Source: Thamnaconus septentrionalis
Lineage: Eukaryota; Chordata; Actinopteri; Tetraodontiformes; Monacanthidae
Assembly: GCA_009823395.1 (NCBI GenBank)
Contig: CM020513.1
Location: 18,354,501-18,418,500 of the forward strand
Length of the DNA stretch: 64,000 nt
Direction: 5' to 3'
Each line of letters begins with the position of its first letter. The first letter of the stretch is position 1. Made by a program: the position numbers and the translations under genes. Positions 47,895 to 59,700 of the stretch are shown one piece after another. The notes below the pieces were generated by a model, which saw only the letters and a program-made list of their open reading frames with translations, did not search any database and had not been told where the DNA came from.

Positions 47895-50546
47895 TCAGTT
47901 TTTGATTCCTTTGCTACTCTGTCTGGTCAGTCTTCCGCTCTTCCTTTGTGGCACTGCATGAAGGAAACCAGGAAAATCAAAACTTCTGTTTCCTTGCCAG
48001 AATGAAAATGAGTTTGTCGTGACTGAACGCCCTGGTCTCACCTGCAGCCTTAGGCTCCACGCTGCTGCTGCTGCTCTTCCTCCTACGTGCAGATCTCGTC
48101 TTCGTCATAGTCACTTCTTTTTTTCCCCTTTTAGACCCCACTTCCTCCAAGGGAACTTCCTTTTCAGACTTTGGTGATTTGGTCACAGATTCCTGTTTGA
48201 GCAGCTTTTTCCTTGCTGCGTTAGAACGACCCCTGGCAACCTTAACAGGACAAATAAACAGAAATGAGGAGTAATATTTGGAATTGATTCTTTTGTATAT
48301 GAATGGCACATAGTATAATTTATGTTTTCTTGCATTTCTTTAAATCACGGGCTGCTGACGCCTCACAGAAGTTAGTGGCAACAGCCAACAGCAGGTGTCA
48401 GGTGTCAGTAATTTTCATTTCCAACACTCTAACAATACATCCCTTTTAGCAGGAGGTCTGAATCAGTGAAACCAGTACCAGTACGTTACCTTTATTAGTA
48501 CAGCAAATAAAACACCACTTCTTACATTTCTCTTGCCTGTGTAGTCATGGTCTTCTTCTTTCTTCACTCTCTTTTTTGCCTTTGGCGACTTGGCGTCTAT
48601 TTTGTGGGGAAGATGAAGGTTACCACGTTTCTCAGCTACTTTGGGTGAATGCAAATCATCACATACCTTTCGGCACCAAGGGACCTGGATCTCCCTGCAA
48701 TTGAAAGAGTTTAAATTAATGTCTGTGATCTATCTAAATTCAGTTTAAAATGTCTTTTTTGTTGTTGAAAACATACTTTAAACCACATAGTTCTTCCATT
48801 GTGGTCACGAACGCTTTTCATTCCATCCACGTAGTAGCACTGCAGCCACGCCTCAAAGCCGGAGTAGTCTGCCTTCTGTGGGTCGTAGCCTTTTCCTCCT
48901 GACAAGGTGAACACAGGAGATTTTTCACCGTGTGGGAACAAAGCCTTTCAGCTCAGTGCAAATCAAGCTGAGGCGAAAGCTGGAAGACCCACCAAGGCTC
49001 ACCACCTCCAGAGGTACTGTGTGACACAGTTGGAGCAGGTCAGCTTGTTCTTTCACTTTCTTCTGTTTCCCTTTGTTTGAAGTCTGTTAAACACGAAACA
49101 GAAAGAAATATTGTTTGGAAGCGGAAGAAAAACAGGAGACTGTCTGATGAGCCGTCTGTGGTTGTTGTTCTAACCTTTACGCCCAAGATCTCGTGTTTCA
49201 CAGGCTTTTCATGATCATCTTCTGACTCAAGACTTTCCAGCACAGTCCTAGCAGGCACAAAGGGAGGGATGTTCAACCTAAAAAAAAATAAATAAAAAAA
49301 TTCCAAATCAAAACTCCTTGTTTTGTGGAACAACGGGCTCATTTTCTCAAAATCGTTGCACTTAGGGGAAAACAACCGAGAAGTGAAAGAGAGGTTTTCA
49401 TTTTATACCTGAGGGGAACACTTGAGAGCCGCTGCTGTGTTCAGTTTAAGTTCTTTACAATGGCCTGGCCTTGACTATTGTTTTAAACTACTTGCATTTT
49501 CGGTTTGCGGCCTTTCTGCTGCAGGGACTTTGTTTTCTTTCTTTTAATTGAGGGTGAGGCTGAGGTCACTCCAAATTCTAACTGGATATTTGATGATATA
49601 AAGAGTGAGACCTGAGGTCAAGTTCCAATCGACACCAGTATGAATAAAACATCAGGTCACCTCACTGCTGGGAAGCCACTCAGATTATTTCCCCCCAATT
49701 GTAACCTGATGCAGCAGAGTCAACTCAAGGAAACTCTGACTTGAGGCCACAATAGAGTCAGGAACTGAATTATTTGGGTGACCGTCTTGCAACAGCAATT
49801 TCATACCCATTTTGCTAATTTTTGTTGCTTTTTTTAATTCCTGAAAATATATGAGTTATCAAGTACAGTTTGTTCAAGTCACCTGAAAAGGATTTCAGCC
49901 CTGAGGTAGTTGCCGATCCCGTTGAAGTACTTCTGATTGAGCAGAACTTCACAGATTGGCCGGTCGAAGGCGTGGTCCGACAGGTGTGAAATGACGTTCT
50001 CCCTGTGGAAAAAAGAGCACATCTGCGGGTGAGTGAGGTGATGTCTGTGAGCCAGCTGAACCAGTGACGCTCCAGTTTTGGCACCGCTAACCTGAAGCCT
50101 TTGTACTCTGTCAGGACGCAGGGTCCTCTGCTCGGCTGCCACACCCCGCTGGGATGCCAGCTACCGAACCTGCGCGCGTCCACGAAGCTCAGCACTCTGC
50201 AGGGCTTCTCGCTGGAGTAAAAACGCAGATGGGCGTGCTTGGGAAGCTCATCCTCTGCAGTGAATTTGAAAAACCCTGACATTCCGAAGCGGAACACTAT
50301 GTCCATGGGCTGGTCCGCCTGTCCGGCCTTCTGCGTCCGTGTTGGCTCGTCACTCTTCACAGGGGTCAGCGTGAGCTTCACTTCCTTCCCCCTGGATGTG
50401 GCTGTGATGCGGTACGCCTCACAGGTGAAGGGCACATCTGAGCTCTTGCTGACTTGCGACTTTATGACCGCACCCGTGAAAACGACTCCGGTGCACATTT
50501 TGTTAACGTAAATGCTGGCCATGTGGAGCTCCGGTCCCTCAGGCAT
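47895..50546 (-). CDS. neil1: NEIL1, endonuclease VIII-like DNA glycosylase
   Basis: Nine coding exons, minus strand: 50092-50546, 49883-50002, 49175-49277, 48993-49083, 48777-48898, 48667-48694, 48526-48596, 48042-48240, 47895-47953. All phases agree: 415 aa (human 390). The start MPEGPELH gives the catalytic N-terminal Pro2 and Glu3 after Met removal. K54 (SRGKE) is the conserved lysine. An H2TH region follows NQKYFNGIGNYLRAEILFR. The beta-hairpin 'zincless finger' is GRTMWF (R292). The enzyme excises oxidised pyrimidines and ring-opened purines in base excision repair, nuclear. The C-terminal third is Lys/Arg/Ser-rich (KSPKAKKRVKKEE, SARRRKSSSSS) as in the family. Exon 6 is 28 nt and the next intron is 70 nt. 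An acceptor TCCTCCCCAG just upstream (exon edge 50568) shows a separate 5' UTR exon. The gene is convergent with man2c1, with stops 360 nt apart. Confidence 0.95.
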
Positions 50547-52410
50547 TTTGTCTGAACAAATGGGGCACCTGGGGAGGAAAATCATAGCAAGCTTTGATTG
50601 GATAGAAATCAATTTCCTGATCCAAACAGGCGGTGTGGGCAGTGTTTGGTTTTGGCAGCCTTAATAAAGTACCATTAATGATATTTTATTAATGATTGAC
50701 GATCTAAGGCCACTGTTTGCTTTGATAATTAAGTATATGATGTATTTTAACAAGTTGCAAAGTATGGTTATAAATGCCAGAATCCCCAAAACTTTTAAAA
50801 TGGTTCTGAAGTGGACTTTAGGGTCCAGTGCATCTATGTTGCAGGTTTTGAATACTGCTCATTAACCTGACTTGGCAGAATAACAGTTCTTTTCAGATTT
50901 ATTCATGTATCCCTCTGGGAAATAAATCAAAGAAAACATAATCAAACTGAAATGGAATGTGAAACTTCTATGTTTATCCCTGCTAGATCTCACAAATCAC
51001 TTTTTTTTTCAACCATCAGTAACTACTCAAGTATGTTTATGATGGCAGACGCCTGAAAGATAATCTTGTCAATGAGGTGAAGAAGGTTCCTGGTAGGCGT
51101 GTTCTTGCAAGAGGTTGCTGGGCAGGCATCCAGGATCAGATTCCCCTACATTGAAGCAGATTGGTTCTCAGGGTCAATGGCAGACTGTCTTTCTCTCTCG
51201 ACTCTTGTTCAGACTAGTCAGAGAATGTAAGATCATTTTATGGAGTTTATTTTTATTTATTTTTAAATGGAAGAACATGTTGTGTGTAACTTTAAGATAA
51301 ACTTGCAGAAGTTTGTAATGAATTTGTCACAGCTAATATTACGCCGAATGGGTCATCGATCCAAGAAGAAAAATTCATTGCATTTAGTTAATTTGAGTAC
51401 ACATTGCCCAAGTTTCCCCGTGCTTTCGCCCCCTTAAACTCAAGCATAAAAGCGCAGTGGGTTTGTTTTTATTACCGTAGATCCAGGCTAATTCAAGTTA
51501 AGAAGCGCATCCTACGGATGCATGCATTTAAAATAAATAAATAAAATAAATAAATAGATCATCACTGGGTCACTGCTTTGCATGAAGAGACACATGTCTT
51601 TCAAGAGTAACTCCCTGCAGAGGTAAGAAGCAGATTAATCGTGAATACGATGACGCACGAAAACGCTTCTGCAGATATCGTCCAACTTACTCGATCCAGG
51701 AAATAGACTGCACCGGTGGACACGCAGTTCCAGCATTCAGGACGATCAGTGAGGACAGCGGGGATGGTGGAGACCCTCCAGTCGTCTCAATAGAACCGTA
51801 TTGTGCAGGTACACCAGGCACACCACCACCAAATGGGTTTCACAACAAGTCGTTACCGAACATGTTTTGTAACGTCCCACCGTTCATGCGCTGATGTCGC
51901 GAGATCTGATCTCGACACGCCAACTACGCATTATTGCACGTCGCTGTCATTGACTTCAACGTTTCTGACACGTTGGAACATTTCTTTTCAGAACAGTACA
52001 CAAAAATAGTTTAGATCCATTCACAACATAAAAGGTAAATGTTTTCACGTGGTGCATGCTGGGATATGTGGGCGTGGCTAAAACCATATAGAAACACCCG
52101 TTTCACTTTTTTTTATTTAATTATTTACAATAGAAATGTATAACAAAATGATTGTGATGGAGGGAATTCATATACAATATTTTACAAGGTTGGCCTATTT
52201 AGTTTGTATGTTCCACCTTCAATACATTTTCATTGATAACACTATGGCACAAAAAACACCAAGGAGTCCCTGGCATCCTCACTGAGATAGCTACATTCAT
52301 ACAAAAGGTTAAATCTACAAACGTAAACAGCATTATCAACATGCCATTGAAGACTCTTTTTTTTTTTTTCTCTTGCTTTGATCAGCTACTGAGGACCAAC
52401 TTCATCTGCT
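50547..52410. other. neil1 5' region and commd4 3' flank
   Basis: On the minus strand a strong donor (A|GTAAGT) at 51691/51690 could end a non-coding first exon of neil1, spliced to 50568. AATAAATAAATAAA-type low-complexity sequence lies near 51530-51558, and T-runs lie near 52108-52116 and 52360-52369. No other gene is supported. Confidence 0.45.
51897..51904. promoter_or_regulatory. TCGCGAGA core (BANP-type motif) near the presumed neil1 promoter
   Basis: TCGCGAGA is eight of the ten bases of the TCTCGCGAGA housekeeping-promoter element bound by BANP. It lies about 200 bp upstream of the putative neil1 first-exon donor. Function is inferred only. Confidence 0.35.
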
Positions 52411-54357
52411 TCACTGCAGTGCATTCATCATCGACTGGGCTTGTTTAAGCTCTGCAGGGAGACACGGGAAAACAATTGTCAGACCATGATTTTTCCCAGA
52501 AAAAGAATGCTAAAGTGAGGAAAAACTGAGAAACAAACCTGTAAGCAAAACTCTGAATTTGTCAGCAGGAACCGAGACAACAGTGGTCTCTGTGGGGCCT
52601 GCTGCCACTCCTTGAGCCTGCAGCCGAAGCTGAATCAATGGCTCATTTACCTCTCTCAGCATGCTGGAGCTCAGTGTGTAGTCGACGCGCCAAGAGACAG
52701 CTTCCAAACGTCCTACTAAAGTTCACAGCAGAGCAGAATTAAAGCCACCCTCGCCTCCCACGCCTTTGCTCATTCAGCAAGCACTCAGGAGACAATCTAA
52801 TCAGCAGTCATTTGTATTCCACTTTGAAAAGGACAAGGACAAGGCAGACAGAAACACTCACATCGCAGGCTGGTCTCTTTTAGTTTGTCCTGCAGGCTGG
52901 ACTGCTTGTCTTCATATGATTTGCAGAGCCCCATTGTGTGCTCTAAGAGAATGGAATGTGAGTGTAATGTCAGGCCAAGATATATTTAAAGTGCATAGTC
53001 AAGTAAGTGCTCAAGCACAAAGGTTGGGGTACATAACAAAGAAAAGGAAAAATGTCCCCCAGTGACTACATATAAGACAGTTATGCAGGAAGCCGGAGGA
53101 AGGAGGCTATCACTGTTTCACACTCCCACCACCCACAGCCAGCTGACGAATACATGAAAAACAATACACAATGCTATGAACTACCCTGAAAAAAAAAGAC
53201 CACAATATAATCTGATATGGTACTTTCCTGGAAATGATACTGTGCCTACTGTTTTAGTTTTAGTAAATGAATGTGTAATTCTTGACAGGAATCAAAGCTC
53301 CATGTTAAAATGATCATTTGAAGTGTAGACTGAAAGAAAGAATTAGAGATATTTCCCACTGTTTTATGTTTTATTTAATAACATGTTCCAAGACAGGAAT
53401 ACAACCGGCCTTGCTGACTCACCTTTAGGGAGACCAAGCTGTTGCAGCTCACTGGACAGAGATTCACTGTCAACATTGTGCTTTGCTGCGCTGGAGAATA
53501 TGAAGCTGAGCATCGCCACACTAGCTTTGATGTCTCCAATCTCTGCAACATAGAACAAGTAATGTGATGCAAAGTGCTTTTATGGATATCAGAGTTTCTC
53601 TTCTAATAAAACCTATTTATGCTTCAATTGAAGCTACCCATCTACCATCGTTTATTTATATCCAAATATTTTCTCCTTTAGAGCAAAAGTTGTAATTGTC
53701 TTCCAAGAAGTACCAAGGAGAACTTACCAAACTTTGCATCTGAAGTGAGCTTTGCAATCTTGTCGTACTGCAAGAAAACAGGAGAGGCAAGATCTGTAAT
53801 AGTGCGAAACAGCTGTACACAGCAGTGACTCGATGTGTGGTGTGTTGCATCTTACATCAATGCCTTCACCAAGCAGGTCCTTCAGCACTTGAGCACAGAG
53901 GAGTTTCATTTTAACACTAGACTGTTAAATCAATGAGGCAAAGAATCATGCATTAGTATAGATGTTTTAATCGGAAATATATATATATATGTTGACATAA
54001 TCTTGCGCAACGTTCAGGTGGTGAATTCCTTTACTCACGATCTTTGCTAAAGTGCTGATTTCGGCAAGTACCCAATCTGGGCAGTCCAGATCTCCACAGA
54101 AACGGAACCGCTACAACACACACGTCACCAAGAGACAATGTTTAGTTCGATTTGTGATGGATAAACTAGCATATACCTGGGGCACCTCAGTGTAAGACCG
54201 TGGCGCTAACTAGCTTAGCCTGCTAGCTCTCTAAAATATACAACAACGACGACAGTGTGAACTGCGACAATTTACCAACGAGTAGCCAAAATCAAGCGGT
54301 ACAACGGTATTCAGAAAAACACAAACAAATGCAAACAGTAAATTGACAGTATACCAT
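52411..54357 (-). CDS. commd4: COMMD4, COMM domain-containing protein 4
   Basis: Eight exons, minus strand: 54355-54357 (ATG only), 54039-54110, 53856-53921, 53728-53767, 53423-53542, 52862-52942, 52539-52715, 52411-52451. All phases agree: 199 aa, the same as human COMMD4. The start [22 protein letters not shown] is split after the first codon. The N-terminal helical domain holds [12 protein letters not shown]. The C-terminal COMM domain has [11 protein letters not shown], then LIQLRLQ and [22 protein letters not shown] proteins assemble into the Commander complex (with CCDC22/CCDC93 and Retriever) for endosomal recycling, and also affect NF-kB. The gene is head-to-head with sema7a, 1.2 kb between ATGs. 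The acceptor CTTTAG before exon 7 is chosen because the alternative TAG|GA would create a stop. Confidence 0.95.
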
Positions 54358-55547
54358 GGTAGTCAGTCAGCTGAGTGGTCATGAGCTGCAACCGGAAGAA
54401 CTACTGCTGCTTCTTCGTCTTCAGTCGTGTTTATTGGCGGTCTGCATTCCACTATGGTGCATTTCCGCCATCTATGGCTCGGGAGGGTAGGACCATCTGT
54501 AGACGGGAGACTTTAATCTCTTTGTAGTTTGAGCGAGGGGAGGAGGAGCAAAGAGGAAGAGGGAAAATAAATAAATAAATATCTACTTTATTAAACCTGT
54601 AAATTTCACAGATGTTCTCTATACTGGGCCTTGAAAGACATAGAAACCCTACCAATCCTTATTTTGATTGGCGCTCACATCTTTTATTACCTATCTACTA
54701 CTGTAACAATTTTCTCCACTACATCATTCAAAGTTGTTTAGCCCACAATGTCAAAATGGCACCAATGATGTCAGATCACCGTGGTTCCTTCAAAGGGTCC
54801 TAACTGAACTAGTACTCAGTCTGTCATACATCCCCGCAGAGTGTGCCTGCGGAGAGGTCCGTACAGGTTTGAGTAGTCGTTGCAATATAGCACACTCACA
54901 AACACAGCGACAGCGATCTAATTTGTACAAATAAATTTAAAGTAACTGGTGCGCCACCGCAATGAATACAGTAACTGCGGTTAACCTAAACTGAAATAGC
55001 GGTAGTATTTGTGTCTGCTATTTTCTGCCTCAGTTGATTGGAAGTGTTGGCTGGCTTAGCCGCAGTGCAGCTTTAGTGGAGTTGATGACACTGAACCGAT
55101 TTATCACACCTACACGCAATTATTTATAAACCACAGGTTGCAATTCCACACAACCATGTTAGAATCATTCTCAGAGAAGAGAGAGTCCTGAGCCCTGTCA
55201 CCTGAGGTGAAACTGTTATAACTGTATGATCTTGGTTTATTTTTTTTTAGTGACATTCAATTTTTTCCCCATTCTATTTTTCATGCATCTTTTCTTTCCA
55301 TTATTTATTTTCTGTGACAGTGCTATCGCACCTCACGATAAACTCAACAGGAAATTTGCCTCTCCTTTCTCACTGCAGAAAAAATAAATAACTGGGAAAG
55401 CAGGATATTTGCGAATGCATTTGTATTATTTTTGCATGGGCGGAGGGAGGATGGGAGGGGGGGGGGGGGTTGTCACGCAGCAGGAGCTTAGTGCCGCACC
55501 ACAGACTCACAAGCTTTGCCAGTTAGTGCGCAAATCCTCTGTTCACA
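54358..55547. other. Divergent promoter region commd4 / sema7a
   Basis: The 1.2 kb between two oppositely transcribed genes. It holds AT-rich spacer with short T-runs (for example about 55240-55249) and an uninterrupted G-run of about 13 (near 55458-55470), 80 nt upstream of the sema7a ATG. No TATA box is clear for either gene and no other open frame is credible. Confidence 0.5.
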
Positions 55548-56729
55548 ATGTCGCGCTGTTTGTACGTATTTGTTAGCCTGGCCGAAATGTTCGTGGTTCG
55601 CGCACTGGATTGGAAGGACACGCCGACCCTCGGATTTAAAAATACCCCCAGAGTTCTCAGCAAAGGTACAGACGTTCAATGAATGTCACGGACGGACCGT
55701 TGCAATATTTTCGCACGTTCCTTGAAGTTCACCTCTGTGAAGCGTTTAATTTGAGTCCGTCCCTCTGGTGTCTTCTCGTTGCCCCTCAGATGTAACGAGC
55801 GGCGATGAATTTGGATATAACGTCTACCAATATAGAATGTTTTTAAACGTCGACGATTATGACGAGATCTATGTTGGAGGGGACGAAGTGGTTTTGAAGC
55901 TCGATGTGAATGACTACCACATCATAGAGGTTGGTGATGTTTCTTCCTTCCATTAATTTTTATGTTTTTGAGAATACATGAATCGGTGGGGTTTTGTGTG
56001 TGTGTGTGTGTGTGTGTGTTTTTTTTTCTTTTTTTTTTGAAGGTCTAAATACGTGTTTCATCTATTGGCTCAACACTAGATGTATAGAGAGCTGATGAGA
56101 TACGAATGTAAGAGATTACAGATAGATGGAGGCACAGACCCATATGTAAAAACAGCAGAGATCAAAAGAGATGTAAGAGGACAAACAATAAAATGAGTAA
56201 TTCATCTTAAGCATTGATCTTTTCATGAAAAAATAAATATGTCAATGTATATGAGAAACAAATGAGTAAATGTGGAGTGAGGCATTACCACCTACACTGA
56301 TATAAAGGAGGTGGAAGGTAAAACTAAACCTGAGCAGGGGAGAACAAAGATCTGGTTTATTTTGGCAATTCTACCCCGTATAAATCATCTGCCTTTTTCC
56401 AAACAACTCACACAAACCTAGTTCTGAGGTGTAAGCTCATGGCCGATTGGTTAATATTGCCGTTAGGGCTAGTTAAAAAGTTTTGCTTGCAATGTGGTGT
56501 TTTTTTTTTTTTGTTTTTTTTGTTTTGTTTTTTTCTCAGCGAAACTCAATTGTACATTAATTTTTATTGCTTGATTTCCTCTGCAGAAATATCCGTTGAA
56601 AACACCAGAACAGCAGCAGTGCAAAGAGGTCAGTAGAGAATAATGCTGTGCTGGCTCAGAAACACCTAGTCTGATAGTCTGAGCACAAAAAAATGAAGCT
56701 TGCTATATGTAATGACGTTCTAGCATTTC

Positions 56730-56778
<49 letters not shown>

Positions 56779-59700
56779 CGTGCGTTTGCAGGGCTCCTGT
56801 CAAAATGTCATTACTGTGATTGAAAAGTTCGAAGGAGGCCTGTTCGTATGTGGAACAAATGGAGAAAAGCCGCAGTGCTGGGAGCTTGTAAGTGCTTTGA
56901 TGGAGTAAATGAATATGTGTTGCACTTAGCATTCTTTCAGCCCAGTCTTGCCTGAGACATCTGTGCCTTGGACTGATAACCGCTAGAGTGAGCGTTCTAA
57001 TCAGCTCGGAACTTGGCCTTTAAGTATTTTTGATATCGTCCTTGAGTGTTTTTCCACCCCTCCCTGCCTCCCTCCCACTGGGCGGGAGAATTTAACTGAC
57101 TGATTAATACACTAGAAGAGAGCTGTGGCTTGCATTAAACATTCATTAAGCTCCTGTCTGCAGTTTCACAAAGTTGTGAAGTGTCTGGTTGCTTGTGAAA
57201 CAGACTGTTTGTCGTCCCACAGTCAACCAACAACCAGTCTCTTGGGAAAAGAGAGAGCTTTGAGGGGATGGGCATCTCGCCATTCTTGCACACCCAGAAT
57301 TATTTATCTCTCACTGTTGGTATGTTACACAGTTCCCTCTGGTCAAAAAATGTGACTAATGACAGACTTATGTAACCATCAAGTCACGTGTGATGGCTGA
57401 AAACGGTTAATAATTTAATATATTTGCTCCCTGTCCCGTGATGGCGCTCCTGGCTATTCCTAGACGGGGATTTGTATTCGGCTGCACCTCTGGATTCTAA
57501 AGGGGGTGCGTTACAGTTCAGGAGGAAAGCTGGAAGAAGATCCAATCTCTGGATGTATGACAGATGGGTTTCAGGTGGGCAGAAGATATTCATAATTGTG
57601 ATGAATTCTCATTAGGTTTCATGTGATACAGGAGCCCTTATTGAAAAAAATATACATTTCTTTTCCAATGCAAAGCCTGGCAAGAATAAATATTTCCAAA
57701 TGTTATTAACTTGATCATTGAAGCAGTTGTTCCACATGACTTTGTCCTTGGTTCAGCCTTGACGTTTGTCATTCTACCCTCCAATGTAGTCATAACACCC
57801 ATTTGTTTTCACTTCACTTGCCAGGCCTTATTACTCTGTTTTTTGTTCTACCTCAGCACACCACGAGAAACAATAGAGTGTTGAGCCAAGCATGTCCTCC
57901 TCTCCTCCCAGAGCCCACATTTATCTCTGCATCCTGGGTGGAGCGCAAGGACGACCCTGAGAATGAGAAGATTTACTTATTTTTCCGTGAGAAAAACTCT
58001 GACCTGAGCCCAGAAGCGGACCCCTGGATATCAAGGATTGCCAGAGTTTGTAAGGTACACTTTAAAATGCTGGAGGAGACGTAGCTGACAGCTTCGCAGC
58101 CCTCAGCTTAGCAGACTGCCGCAGTTAATTCCCATAATCCTCTTCAGCTCTGCGTCAGTCATCAAGCTAATAACCATGCAGATGTTTTTATGTGGTGGGT
58201 CGGCCAGACTGGCACTGATTGCAGTCGGTTTATCATCAGGAAAAAAACAGCAAGAGGTTTTTAAAAGAGGGCTAAATGTGCTTTTTCCTGGGCATCTATA
58301 GTTTTATTTTTGTATTTAATCGGCTAAATGGCTTCACTGGAGTTCTCCATGGAGAAGAAAGATCTTGAAGTACCATTTACAGAGGACTTGTTGTTGACAA
58401 CGCACTGTAAGGGGAAGGGTTTCAGCTGTTTATGTGAACACAGCCACATGAGACAGACTGAGTGGTGATGTTGTTTTTCCAATTTTTCAATGATAAGAGC
58501 GGAAGAATATTATGATTTTTAATGTCCCGAAGCATCTCCGCCTCCGCTGCTCTGGAGTTGAAGCGCCACCCTCTGTCAACCACAGACCTTGAATGTCTCT
58601 CTTTCATTCATTGTTCCTTTGTAGAAACAGGTGGTTAATGTCAGCACTGTTTACCCCAGCAGAACAGATGGCGTTGATGTGCGCAGATGAAAGGTGTAGT
58701 CTGTTGTGGGGAGGGGAGGAAAACGCAGCCATTATTTGGATGAATTGGGCTGTAAAAATAGTACTGGTCTAAAATGAAGGCGCAGACGCAAGCCAATATA
58801 CACACATTTATGTCGCTCAGCAAACATCTGCTTCAGGATGATCTTATTCCCAACAACTGCGCCAGGAATTTTTAATGATGTAGCAAATCGCAGTATTCTC
58901 AAAACGCCATTTGGCGACTCAAAATAACAAAGTGAAAGCTGTTTGCCGTTTCATTTCAGACGAGACGCACGCGCATCATCATGCGTGGCTTTATTTTTCT
59001 GAGAGTGAGATGGCTTCCTTTGTGGGTTTGCAGGTAGATGAAGGTGGATCCAAAAGATTCTTCCAGAACGTGTGGACGTCGTTCCTCAAGGCACGGCTCG
59101 TCTGTGGCTTTCCAGAGGAGTCGCTGTATTTCAACCGCCTGCAGGACATTTACACCTTGCAGGCTGAGGACTGGCGTGATACGAAATTCTATGCCCTGTT
59201 CACAAGCAGCTGGTTAGACACTTTCTCTTCCTTTTTTTTATTTGCAACTGAAGCGTCTTAGCAGAGGCTCTTATTTCGGTCTGAAAGCTCAGCAGGTTCA
59301 AGACAAGCTACTTTGACCCCTGGATGCTATTTACATGCAACGCTAGATTTTGCAATTTTCAAACACAGCGCTTTTTTAACATGAAGTATCTATTTTGAAA
59401 ATAGTTATGAATGTTTACTTTGTTGATGCTGCCTTGTCTGTGCTGGGAAATTCTCCCACTCAATTGGCCAAAACGCAAAACATTTGCCAAGTGTTTTTTT
59501 GTTTTTTGCTGCACTGACGCCCATTTCCATGGTGGAGCCTGCAACTGTCAGACAATAAATTTATGGTTTAAATTTCATTTCTCTGACAGGAACTCCACAG
59601 CAGTGTGCATCTACTCAATAGAAACTATTGAAGACATCTTTGAAAGGTCATTTTAAGGGGTACAACAAAGACATCCCTCACCCACGGCCAGGCACGGTAA

